64,000 nucleotides of DNA from JAGXRK01 sp963804005. Its GTDB lineage: Bacteria > Bacteroidota > Ignavibacteria > Ignavibacteriales > Ignavibacteriaceae. Shown piece after piece: positions 51,185 to 59,050 of the stretch; within the stretch, counting starts at the first letter, position 1; the number at the start of each line of letters is the position of its first letter. The stretch is taken from contig CAWDOP010000002.1 in assembly GCA_963804005.1 (NCBI GenBank), forward strand, positions 1 through 64,000, read 5' to 3'. The position numbers were made by a program, and so were the translations under genes. The notes below the pieces were generated by a model. That model saw only the letters and a list, made by a program, of their open reading frames with translations, was not told the origin of the DNA and searched no databases.

Positions 51185-51226
51185 AATTGAATTTTGAGCC
51201 CAGTTTATTTTGGTAAGGACCATTTC

Positions 51227-51577
51227 TTATTGAGATATTTTACAATGATTTTCTAATAATTCGTTTGCCAGGTTTTTTAAATTTGTCCTGGAAATAGTCC
51301 CATTAATTTTCTTGAAGACATTTTTATTATTTATTAATAAAACTGTTGGAAAACTTTCTATTTCAATTTCCCGAAACAGTTTTTTATAAGTTTCATAATC
51401 TGTTCTTGCAATCCTGATATTATTGTCGAATTCATTTTCAATCTTTTCAATGATGGAGTCAATTAAATAGGAGTAGCTGCAACATGTTTCCCTTACTTCC
51501 AGAAGCACTAGTTTATTGTTTGAAAGTAACTCCTTCAATTTTTTCGCTTCGTCATTTCCAGTAGCAGTTTTCTTCAT
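51227..51577 (-). CDS. Thioredoxin-fold protein lacking CxxC (paralogue A)
   Basis: 116 residues from MKKTATGND at 51577, chosen because GAGGAG lies 9 nt upstream; the Met at 51586 sits directly on the SD. Thioredoxin fold: LVLLEVRETCCSYSYLIDSI occupies the active-site helix, NIRIARTDYETYKKLF matches the central strand, and IESFPTVLLINNKNVF has the cis-Pro. Where thioredoxins have WCGPC this has TCCSYS, so no CxxC. It is a paralogue of the gene at 55800. It has its own sigma-54 promoter (51618-51633) and paired palindromes 93 bp further upstream, and is divergent from the regulator. Confidence 0.75.
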   Translation of the reverse strand: MKKTATGNDEAKKLKELLSNNKLVLLEVRETCCSYSYLIDSIIEKIENEFDNNIRIARTDYETYKKLFREIEIESFPTVLLINNKNVFKKINGTISRTNLKNLANELLENHCKISQ

Positions 51578-51617
51578 TATTATCATCTCCTCTTGATGGA
51601 AATTTTTCAGATAGGGA

Positions 51618-51633
51618 TGCAAAATGTTTGCCA
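51618..51633 (-). promoter_or_regulatory. Sigma-54 (-24/-12) promoter of paralogue A
   Basis: On the minus strand TGGCAAACATTTTGCA, matching TGGCA-N6-TTGCA with exact -24/-12 spacing. It is 32 nt upstream of the SD-proximal ATG region. An identical-type element precedes paralogue B at 55754. Confidence 0.82.
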
Positions 51634-51726
51634 GGCGGATCATTTTAAGGGGAGTGGTGCATATAAATTAGGAGTGGTTTTAAATTCTGATGAGTTTTTT
51701 TTAATCAATAAAAGTTATAGTTTTTT

Positions 51727-51762
51727 TTGCCAAAATGTTGGCAAGTGACAATATGTCGGCAT
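51727..51762. promoter_or_regulatory. Tandem 18-bp palindromes, candidate enhancer (UAS) for the sigma-54 regulator
   Basis: Two abutting 18-bp units with no gap. TTGCCAAAATGTTGGCAA (51727-51744) is the better palindrome; GTGACAATATGTCGGCAT (51745-51762) is the weaker one. The nearer unit ends 93 bp upstream of the sigma-54 promoter of paralogue A and the pair lies about 190 bp upstream of the regulator's ATG. The matched pair is at 55623-55658. Distance and dyad symmetry suit a Fis-type HTH dimer. Confidence 0.8.
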
Positions 51763-51949
51763 GTGTTCACTTTAATTTTCTGGAAAATTCTTCGTTTCTA
51801 TTAACGGAATAGCTTACTATTTTTTCTTCTCCGACAACAAGACAAAACCTATCTGAATGTAATCTCGTTTAAATTAACCGCTTGAGTTTTCGATATCACT
51901 TAATTAGGTTTCCTATTACAAATTATAAAATTCCAGATGGTGATTTGTT

Positions 51950-54900
51950 ATGCTCATTTACAAATTCTTTTTTCTCCCTGATCAGAAGCATAAGTTCAGA
52001 TACTTCTTTAAAATTAGTTTCTTACTTATATCCCTTATTTTTTTCCTTTTATCAAATTTTACTCTTATTAGAGCTCAAAGTAATGACCTCATCTTTGAAC
52101 AAATATTTTTAGAGCAGGGGCTTTCTCAAAGTATTGTAAAATGTATTCTGCAGGACAGAGAAGGTTTTATGTATTTCGGGACTGAAGATGGATTGAATCG
52201 TTACGATGGTTACACATTTACAGTAATGCGAAATAAACCGGAAGACACAAATAGTCTGAGCTATAACGATATAAACACTTTATGTCTTGACAAGGAGGGA
52301 AATATTTGGATTGGTACATTTAATTCGGGATTAAATAAATACAATCCTTATACAAAAAAAATTACTCGATTCACTCATGACAATAAAAATCTAAATAGCA
52401 TAAGTCACAATAATATAACTGCAATCTGTGTCGACAGCGCGGGGATTATCTGGGTGGGTACTGATAATGGTTTAAACAAGTTAACACTTAAAGATCCTAG
52501 CAAGGGCGAGTATTTAATCGAAAGAATTTTACATCAATCAAACATACAAAATTCTCTCAGCAACAACTCTATTTATTCCTTACACCTGGATCGTTACTCA
52601 AATTTGTGGATCGGAACCAGGAATGGATTAAACTTCATCAGTAAAAATCAACTTCACTCAAAACAGATCAAGTTTAAGTGTTACAAATCTAATGACAACA
52701 ATAACTCACTCAGTAACAATATCATCAGAGTAATTTACGAGGATAGTAGAGGTGAGTTATGGATTGGTACTGACGGGGGATTAAATCTTGGCATAAAAAA
52801 CAGCAAGGGTGAAATATTTAGTTTCAAAAAGTACTTACATGTTCCAAATGATATTAGCAGTATTAGTCATAATGAAATTTATGCAATAAGTGAAGATAAC
52901 GCCGGAAATTTGTGGATAGGAACTAATGGTGGAGGATTGAATTTATTGGATAAAGATAGAAAGTCTTTTACTTGCTATACTCATGATCCATTGGATATTC
53001 GTTCCTTAAGTTATAATGAGATTCGATCCTTATTTAAAGACAGGTCAGGCACAATGTGGATTGGAACTTATGGAAGCGGGATTGACAAAGTAACAAGAGG
53101 TGCAGGTGAGATAATTCTTTATAAATACAGACCAAACGAACGGAATAGTCTAAGCCACCCAATTGTATGGTCAATTTATGAAGATAGAGATGGAAATTTA
53201 TGGATAGGAACTCATGGTGGAGGATTAAATAAATTAGATCGTAAAAATAATAAGTATACTCATTATCAACACCAACCCAATAACCAAAATAGTTTGAGCA
53301 ATGATATAGTCAGAGTTGTATATGAAGACAGTGATGGTATCTTTTGGATTGGAACACACGGTGGAGGTATATGCAAATTCAATCCACGTACAAACATTTT
53401 TACTACATATCAACATGAAACGAACAATCCAAACAGTCTGGCATTCAATGAAATAAGATGTATTTATGAGGATAGTGAAGGAGGATTGTGGATAGGAACA
53501 TACGGGCAAGGAGTTGATAGATTTGACAAGGAAACAGAAATATTTACTCACTATAAAAATGATCCGAACGATAGCCAGAGCTTAAGTAACAATTTTATTA
53601 GAACAATTTATGAAGATAGATCGGGAAACCTTTGGATCGGTACGGAAGGGGGGGGATTAAATAAATTTAACAGAGTGAATAAGACATTTCAAAATTTTAT
53701 GTCTGACCCAAATAGTCCATCAAGTCTTAGCAGTGATTATATTTTTGCTATACATGAAGATCAATACGGAATTTTATGGCTTGGAACGTGGGGAGCAGGT
53801 TTAAATAGATTCGATCCGGAAACAGAAAAATCAATACATTTTACAATTGAGGATGGACTTCCAAGTAACGCAATCTATGGTATCTTGAGAGATAAAAAAG
53901 GAAACCTTTGGCTAAGTACTAATAATGGTATTTCCCGATTCAATCCGCAAAGCAAATCTTTTAGTAATTATAATGTCAAAGATGGTCTTCAGAATAATGA
54001 GTTTAATGGGGGTTCATATTTTAAAAGCAAAAGTGGGGAAATATTTTTTGGTGGAATTAATGGTTTCAATTCATTCTATCCTGAAAAAATAAAAGACAAT
54101 TTGTTCATCCCTCCGATTGTAATTACTTCCTTCCAAAAGTTAAATAAAGAAGTAGATTTTGAAAAACCTGTTTACTCTATAAATAAAATCGATCTATCAT
54201 ATCAAGACTATGTATTTACTTTTGAATTTGCATCTTTAGATTTTTCTGCGCCTGAGAAGAATGTGTACGCTTATAAATTGGAAGGATTAGATAAAGATTG
54301 GATATACACAAATTATTCAAGAAGATTTGCTACATATACTACACTTCCCCCAGGTGATTATGTTTTTAAGGTTAAGGGTACAAATAGTGATGGTATATGG
54401 AATGAAGAAGGTGCTTCCGTAAACCTTACAATTCATCCGCCGTTTTGGATGACCTGGTGGTTCAGAGGATTTATATTTTTATTAGTTGTTCTTGTAGTTT
54501 ACTACATATATAAGAAAAGAGTAAAAAACCTTGAAGCAAAAAGAAAAGCATTAGCGGAAAGACTTGAAGAGAAAACCAAACTTTCTGATGAACTGCAAAA
54601 TGCTTTATCAGAAGTTGAACGACTTAAAAACAGGTTAGAAGCGGAAAATATTTACCTTCAGGACGAAATTAAACTCCAGCATAATTTTGAAAACATTATT
54701 ACGCAAAGCGATGAACTCAAGAAGGTTTTATACAAAGTAGAACAAGTCTCAACCACAGATGCAACTGTTTTGATTTTAGGCGAATCCGGTACAGGAAAAG
54801 AAATTCTGGCACGTGCAATCCATAATATTAGTAACAGAAGTAACAGACCTTTAGTTAAGGTGAATTGCTCTGCATTGCCTGCAAGCCTAATTGAAAGTGA

Positions 54901-55618
54901 ATTATTCGGACACGAGAAAGGCTCATTTACAGGTGCAACTTCAAGGAAAATAGGAAGATTTGAATTGGCTGATGGGGGAACTTTATTTCTGGATGAAATA
55001 GGCGACCTTCCTTTAGCACTCCAGCCTAAAATTCTAAGAGTATTGCAGGAAGGAGAGTTTGAAAGAATTGGTAATGCTAAGACTATAAAAGTTGATGTTC
55101 GAATAATAGCCGCCACTAATAGGAATTTAAACCAAGAAATTTTAGATGGGAATTTTCGTGAAGACCTTTATTACAGACTAAATGTGTTTCCAATACTCAT
55201 ACCTCCGCTTAGGCAAAGGAAAGAAGACATTCCACTTTTAGTAAATCACTTCGTTAATACTCTCAGCAGAAAAATTGGCAAGAAAATAGAGACTATTTCT
55301 CAAAGTATGATGGAAAAACTTATTCAATATGACTGGCCGGGTAATGTTCGCGAGCTTATTAATACAATTGAACGTGCGATAATTACAAATGAAGGTAGCA
55401 AACTTACGTTAAGTGAATTGTTGCCTAAGTCGGTTTCAGCTTCTTCAACTGATATTAATCCAGCTACTCTTCAAGAAATTGAACGAGAGCACATTATTAA
55501 AGTGCTCAAGATGACAAACTGGCAAGTGAGCGGTGATAAAGGAGCAGCGCAAATCTTAGGAATGAAGCGAACAACTCTTGAAGCAAGAATGAAAAAACTG
55601 AACATTGAAAAGGGGTAA
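51950..55618 (+). CDS. Membrane-bound sigma-54 activator with periplasmic propeller sensor
   Basis: 1222 residues, intact. The N-terminal signal anchor (FLLISLIFFLLSNFTLIRAQ) is followed by about 14 Reg_prop motifs of the form DxxGNLWIGTxGGGLN (residues about 45-720) making two seven-bladed propellers. A Y_Y_Y domain (about 735-830: FEFASLDFSAPEKNVYAYKL) and a transmembrane helix (about 835-860: WWFRGFIFLLVVLVVYYIY) come next, then a coiled coil (about 865-915). The sigma-54 AAA+ domain follows: Walker A GESGTGKE about 943, GSFTGAT (the GAFTGA loop), Walker B GGTLFLDEIGD about 1012, NVRELINTIERA. A Fis-type HTH (QILGMKRTTLEARMKKL) ends it. Propeller sensors of this sort usually drive histidine kinases; here the output is fused directly. 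The signal is unknown. Confidence 0.92.
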   Translation: MLIYKFFFLPDQKHKFRYFFKISFLLISLIFFLLSNFTLIRAQSNDLIFEQIFLEQGLSQSIVKCILQDREGFMYFGTEDGLNRYDGYTFTVMRNKPEDTNSLSYNDINTLCLDKEGNIWIGTFNSGLNKYNPYTKKITRFTHDNKNLNSISHNNITAICVDSAGIIWVGTDNGLNKLTLKDPSKGEYLIERILHQSNIQNSLSNNSIYSLHLDRYSNLWIGTRNGLNFISKNQLHSKQIKFKCYKSNDNNNSLSNNIIRVIYEDSRGELWIGTDGGLNLGIKNSKGEIFSFKKYLHVPNDISSISHNEIYAISEDNAGNLWIGTNGGGLNLLDKDRKSFTCYTHDPLDIRSLSYNEIRSLFKDRSGTMWIGTYGSGIDKVTRGAGEIILYKYRPNERNSLSHPIVWSIYEDRDGNLWIGTHGGGLNKLDRKNNKYTHYQHQPNNQNSLSNDIVRVVYEDSDGIFWIGTHGGGICKFNPRTNIFTTYQHETNNPNSLAFNEIRCIYEDSEGGLWIGTYGQGVDRFDKETEIFTHYKNDPNDSQSLSNNFIRTIYEDRSGNLWIGTEGGGLNKFNRVNKTFQNFMSDPNSPSSLSSDYIFAIHEDQYGILWLGTWGAGLNRFDPETEKSIHFTIEDGLPSNAIYGILRDKKGNLWLSTNNGISRFNPQSKSFSNYNVKDGLQNNEFNGGSYFKSKSGEIFFGGINGFNSFYPEKIKDNLFIPPIVITSFQKLNKEVDFEKPVYSINKIDLSYQDYVFTFEFASLDFSAPEKNVYAYKLEGLDKDWIYTNYSRRFATYTTLPPGDYVFKVKGTNSDGIWNEEGASVNLTIHPPFWMTWWFRGFIFLLVVLVVYYIYKKRVKNLEAKRKALAERLEEKTKLSDELQNALSEVERLKNRLEAENIYLQDEIKLQHNFENIITQSDELKKVLYKVEQVSTTDATVLILGESGTGKEILARAIHNISNRSNRPLVKVNCSALPASLIESELFGHEKGSFTGATSRKIGRFELADGGTLFLDEIGDLPLALQPKILRVLQEGEFERIGNAKTIKVDVRIIAATNRNLNQEILDGNFREDLYYRLNVFPILIPPLRQRKEDIPLLVNHFVNTLSRKIGKKIETISQSMMEKLIQYDWPGNVRELINTIERAIITNEGSKLTLSELLPKSVSASSTDINPATLQEIEREHIIKVLKMTNWQVSGDKGAAQILGMKRTTLEARMKKLNIEKG

Positions 55619-55622
55619 TTAA

Positions 55623-55658
55623 TTGCCAATATATCGGCAATTGCTAATATTTTGGCAT
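55623..55658. promoter_or_regulatory. Tandem 18-bp palindromes, second candidate enhancer
   Basis: TTGCCAATATATCGGCAA (55623-55640) directly abuts TTGCTAATATTTTGGCAT (55641-55658). Same 18-bp dyad as at 51727-51762 (TTGCC-N8-GGCAA), the outer unit being the better match. It begins 5 bp after the regulator's stop and ends 95 bp before the sigma-54 promoter of paralogue B. Confidence 0.82.
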
Positions 55659-55753
55659 CAAAACCATATTGGACAACTCTCAATTTTAATTCTTTACTAG
55701 CCATTTAGTCTGTTTTTTAGCTATTTCCCCAACCACAGCCTTCAAATATTTGA

Positions 55754-55769
55754 TGGCAAATCAATTGCA
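55754..55769 (+). promoter_or_regulatory. Sigma-54 (-24/-12) promoter of paralogue B
   Basis: TGGCAAATCAATTGCA, the TGGCA-N6-TTGCA pattern with exact -24/-12 spacing. The predicted +1 would fall near 55780, about 20 nt before the ATG at 55800. Confidence 0.82.
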
Positions 55770-55799
55770 TTCCATTTTCCAAATCTTTTACTATACAAA

Positions 55800-56153
55800 A
55801 TGAAAGAATCGAATATATATATGAAAATTGAAAGTCCATTTATTGAAGAATTTCCTCCTGTCTATGATAAATTGACTATGGTTGAAGTGAGAGCAGAATG
55901 GAGCGGAGGAACTCACCTGATGGATCTAATTATCAAAAAGATTGAAAGAGAATTCCAGAAACAGATTCGAGTCGAGCGGATAGATTTTGAAACAAGTAGA
56001 AAATTATTAAGCCAGTTCGGTGTAGAAAGTGCACCTGCAATCTTATTCATAAGTAAAGGTCAGATTATTGAAGTCATCAAAGAAACGCTCTCACAAAAAA
56101 AATTGGAAATATTAATTGTGAAACTACTTGCTAATAAAAATCTATCAACATAA
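55800..56153 (+). CDS. Thioredoxin-fold protein lacking CxxC (paralogue B)
   Basis: 117 residues, clearly related to the product of 51227-51577. LTMVEVRAEWSGGTHLMDLI holds the active-site region with SGGT in place of CGPC, so no redox Cys. IRVERIDFETSRKLLSQFGV and VESAPAILFISKGQIIEVI match the central strands and the cis-Pro loop (SAPAILF). No signal peptide, so cytosolic. A weak SD means the Met at 55821 (MKIESPF) is an alternative start. It lies between the regulator and the T9SS cargo run and has its own sigma-54 promoter and enhancer pair. Confidence 0.75.
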   Translation: MKESNIYMKIESPFIEEFPPVYDKLTMVEVRAEWSGGTHLMDLIIKKIEREFQKQIRVERIDFETSRKLLSQFGVESAPAILFISKGQIIEVIKETLSQKKLEILIVKLLANKNLST

Positions 56154-56241
56154 AAAAGTAAAAAAAATTTATTCCTGAACGGATAAAATCACTAAAAGTG
56201 AATTAAAATAATTTCGGTCTAAAATAAAGGTTAAAAGTACT

Positions 56242-57945
56242 ATGAAAAAACTCTTACTCTCATCTCTTTTGATTCTTGTACTGTCTCTTATTCCATTGTG
56301 CTTCTTGTTTCCACAAGATATCACTTTTAAAGAACATATCGTTGATAATAATTTTAATGGCCCTGCAGGCATATTTGTGATTGACATTGACAAGAATGGA
56401 AGTAAAGATATTATATGTGCCGGATACGATGGAAATACTGTCAGCGTCTGGTTGAATAATGGCGATAATCCCGCTACTTGGTCAAAGGAAGTTGTTGACA
56501 ATAATTTTTTAGGGGCGATTTATGTAGTTGCTGCTGATGTTAACCAGGATTCTCTGATCGATATTGTCGGTGCGGGCTGGTATGCAAGCCAGATTGTATT
56601 GTGGAAAAATCTGGGTGGACAGAATCCTATTCAGTGGGAAAAAATAGTGATAGATAATAATTCGCTAAATGCTCATGAAGTATTTGTGTGTGATTTTGAT
56701 GAGGATAATGATATTGACATACTTGCCGCTTCGGCTTATGATAACAGTTTAACTCTATACAGAAATGGTGGAGGTAATCCAGTTTCTTGGTCAAAGGAGA
56801 CTATAACTTCGGATTTTTCCGGTGCCAGATCAGTCTGTGTTGGAGACATTGATAATGACAATGATAATGATGTTGTTGGTGCCGCGCTAGCAGGTAATGA
56901 AATTGCCTGGTGGAAAAATGAAGGCGGAAATCCTCTTGTCTGGACAAAATATTCTATCGTAAGTGATTTCACATATGCACATAAAGTATGTCTTTATGAT
57001 ATGGATAATGATCAGGATCTCGATATTCTTGGAACTGCAATATCATTAAATCAAATTGCCTGGTGGCGAAACGATGGTGGTGAGCCAATTGAATGGACCA
57101 AGATTATCGTCACGAACAGCTTTTCTTCTGCATTTGTTTCGTATCCTGCAGATCTTGACCTGGACGGTAATACAGATGTAGTAGGAACTGCTTGGGGAGG
57201 CGATCAAGTTGCTTGGTGGAAGAACGGAGGTTCTGATCCAATTATCTGGGCAAAGGGAATAGTTAAAAGTTCCTTTAACGGAGCCTGGCCCTTGTTTCTA
57301 GCGGACATTGACAATGATTTCGATACGGATATAATATCCGGTGCTCAATATGCTGATGATATAGTCTGGTGGGAGAATTCATATTATATGGCTGACTTTA
57401 CTGGTGAAACTATATCCGGCATCATTCCCCTTGTAGTTCAGTTTACTGATAATTCAAATTTAAAATCTACGATAGTTAGTTGGGAATGGGACTTTGATTA
57501 TGACGGAGTAATTGATTCATATGAACAAAATCCGAGTTTTATTTATGATGAGGAAGGCACTTATACGGTTTATTTAAAGGTTTCGGATGGACAATCTGAA
57601 GATGTTGAAATTAAAGAGGCATATATAAATGCTTCTGTAACTGGAATTCAAGAAAATGTCATACCGCTAACAATTAAGTTATATCAGAATTATCCAAACC
57701 CATTCAATCCTAATACAAATATCAAATACGAACTGCCGGAAGGATCAAATGTTATAGTTAAAATATATAATCTGCTAGGGCAGGAAATAGTCGAGCTGGT
57801 CAATGAGTTTCAACCATCTGGTATCAAAACTATTAATTGGAATGGAAAAGATAAAAATGGATATTCTGTTGATTCGGGTGTATATCTATGCACATTAATA
57901 AGTAATGACTTTTCACAGACAAATAAAATGTTAGTAATAAAATAG
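56242..57945 (+). CDS. VCBS/FG-GAP propeller T9SS cargo with PKD domain
   Basis: 567 residues. Signal peptide LLLSSLLILVLSLIPLCFL. Repeated VCBS/FG-GAP blades of 50-60 residues follow (about 25-380), each with a DIDNDxDxD-type calcium loop: VCDFDEDNDIDILAAS, VGDIDNDNDNDVVGA, LYDMDNDQDLDILGTA. Then a PKD domain (about 385-470: SWEWDFDYDGVIDSYEQNPS) and a T9SS type A sorting domain (NYPNPFNPNTNIKYELPEG ... VKIYNLLGQEIVEL ... TNKMLVIK). Secreted, probably surface-attached; first of four cargo genes in a row. Ligand unknown. Confidence 0.85.
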   Translation: MKKLLLSSLLILVLSLIPLCFLFPQDITFKEHIVDNNFNGPAGIFVIDIDKNGSKDIICAGYDGNTVSVWLNNGDNPATWSKEVVDNNFLGAIYVVAADVNQDSLIDIVGAGWYASQIVLWKNLGGQNPIQWEKIVIDNNSLNAHEVFVCDFDEDNDIDILAASAYDNSLTLYRNGGGNPVSWSKETITSDFSGARSVCVGDIDNDNDNDVVGAALAGNEIAWWKNEGGNPLVWTKYSIVSDFTYAHKVCLYDMDNDQDLDILGTAISLNQIAWWRNDGGEPIEWTKIIVTNSFSSAFVSYPADLDLDGNTDVVGTAWGGDQVAWWKNGGSDPIIWAKGIVKSSFNGAWPLFLADIDNDFDTDIISGAQYADDIVWWENSYYMADFTGETISGIIPLVVQFTDNSNLKSTIVSWEWDFDYDGVIDSYEQNPSFIYDEEGTYTVYLKVSDGQSEDVEIKEAYINASVTGIQENVIPLTIKLYQNYPNPFNPNTNIKYELPEGSNVIVKIYNLLGQEIVELVNEFQPSGIKTINWNGKDKNGYSVDSGVYLCTLISNDFSQTNKMLVIK

Positions 57946-58052
57946 AACGACATTTAGTTGATAAATAACAGGTGAAAATTAAACTACTCATAACAAAATA
58001 TATTTAAACGAGTTTCAAAATTCTACTAACTAATTTTTGAAAGGGAGAAGAG

Positions 58053-59003
58053 ATGAAAATTATAATTATTTGCTTGATCATTAGCTTAACAGGATTTGCT
58101 CAAGAAACAGTTACAGACTATGAAGGTAATGTATACAACACAGTTGTAATTGGTGAGCAAACCTGGTTGAAAGAGAATTTAAAATCTTTGCATTATAGTG
58201 ATGGTACGCCCATCCCAGATGTGCTGGCTTATAACAACAGCGATAGTCTGGCCCAGATATATGGTTTGCTTTATACCTGGGATGCCGCAATGAGAAATTC
58301 TACACAACCCGGTGCTCAGGGAGTATGTCCCGATGGATGGCATATTCCAACCGATCAGGAATGGAGCGAAATGGAAAATTATCTTGGTGGAGCTAGTGTT
58401 GCAGGAGGAAAGATGAAAGACACCGGAACAACTTTCTGGGATGTGCCTAATACCGGTGCTACTAACAGCAGTGGGCTTAGCATATTACCGGCTGGAGAGT
58501 TTGATGCATATTATAATCCAAATCAATTTAGTCTTCTGAACCAATATGCTGTTTTCTGGACATCAACGGAAGTATCGACGTTGAAAGCGAGGGAAAGATA
58601 TCTGGCATATAATTCTGCCGCCTCTTTAATTTACGATTGGTATAAGGTAATGAACTACTCCATAAGATGTATCAAAGACGATCCAACCGGGATAGAGGAT
58701 GAATCTATTAAACCTGAAGAATTTAAACTTATGCAAAATTTTCCTAATCCCTTCAATCCAACTACGATCATTCAATTTGAAACAACACACAAAACTTCTA
58801 TTTTACTTAAAGTATTCAATGTGCTGGGTAATGAAATTGCTACACTTGCTAATGAAGAAAAACCTGCTGGAATTCATAACGTTGAATGGAATGCAAAAGG
58901 ATTAGCCAGCGGAATTTATTTCTATAGTTTAAAAGCAATCGATCTTGAATCAGGTTCGGGAATAGCTTTTTCTGAAACTAAGAAGATGTTATTGTTAAAA
59001 TAA
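58053..59003 (+). CDS. FISUMP-domain T9SS cargo protein
   Basis: 316 residues. A short signal peptide (IIIICLIISLTGFAQ) follows an AGGGAGAAGAG SD. The body is the Fibrobacter major paralogous (FISUMP) domain: TDYEGNVYNTVVIGEQTWLK, AQGVCPDGWHIPTDQEWSEM, LPAGEFDAYY and VFWTSTEV, with the closing YSIRCIKD. A T9SS sorting domain follows (NFPNPFNPTTIIQFE ... LLKVFNVLGNEIATL ... SETKKMLLLK). FISUMP proteins are surface proteins of unknown role. It lies 107 bp after the previous cargo gene and 47 bp before the next. Confidence 0.87.
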   Translation: MKIIIICLIISLTGFAQETVTDYEGNVYNTVVIGEQTWLKENLKSLHYSDGTPIPDVLAYNNSDSLAQIYGLLYTWDAAMRNSTQPGAQGVCPDGWHIPTDQEWSEMENYLGGASVAGGKMKDTGTTFWDVPNTGATNSSGLSILPAGEFDAYYNPNQFSLLNQYAVFWTSTEVSTLKARERYLAYNSAASLIYDWYKVMNYSIRCIKDDPTGIEDESIKPEEFKLMQNFPNPFNPTTIIQFETTHKTSILLKVFNVLGNEIATLANEEKPAGIHNVEWNAKGLASGIYFYSLKAIDLESGSGIAFSETKKMLLLK

Positions 59004-59050
59004 AATTGAACTGTGAACATCAAATTGTCTAATAATAAAAGGGCTGAAGT

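Noticed and set aside
51600..51800. Palindromes read as an intrinsic terminator or REP element
   Set aside because: They are AT-centred 18-bp dyads in tight pairs at fixed distance from sigma-54 promoters and recur only at 55623-55658, so operator sites fit better.
51763..51949. Sigma-54 promoter for the regulator itself
   Set aside because: TTGGCAAGTGACAATAT contains a -24-like half but no -12 TTGC at the right distance.
51227..56153. Thioredoxin oxidoreductase function for the two paralogues
   Set aside because: Neither has the CxxC pair; only the fold is supported.
56160..56241. Third sigma-54 promoter ahead of the T9SS cargo run
   Set aside because: No TGGC-N8-9-TTGC pattern in this interval.
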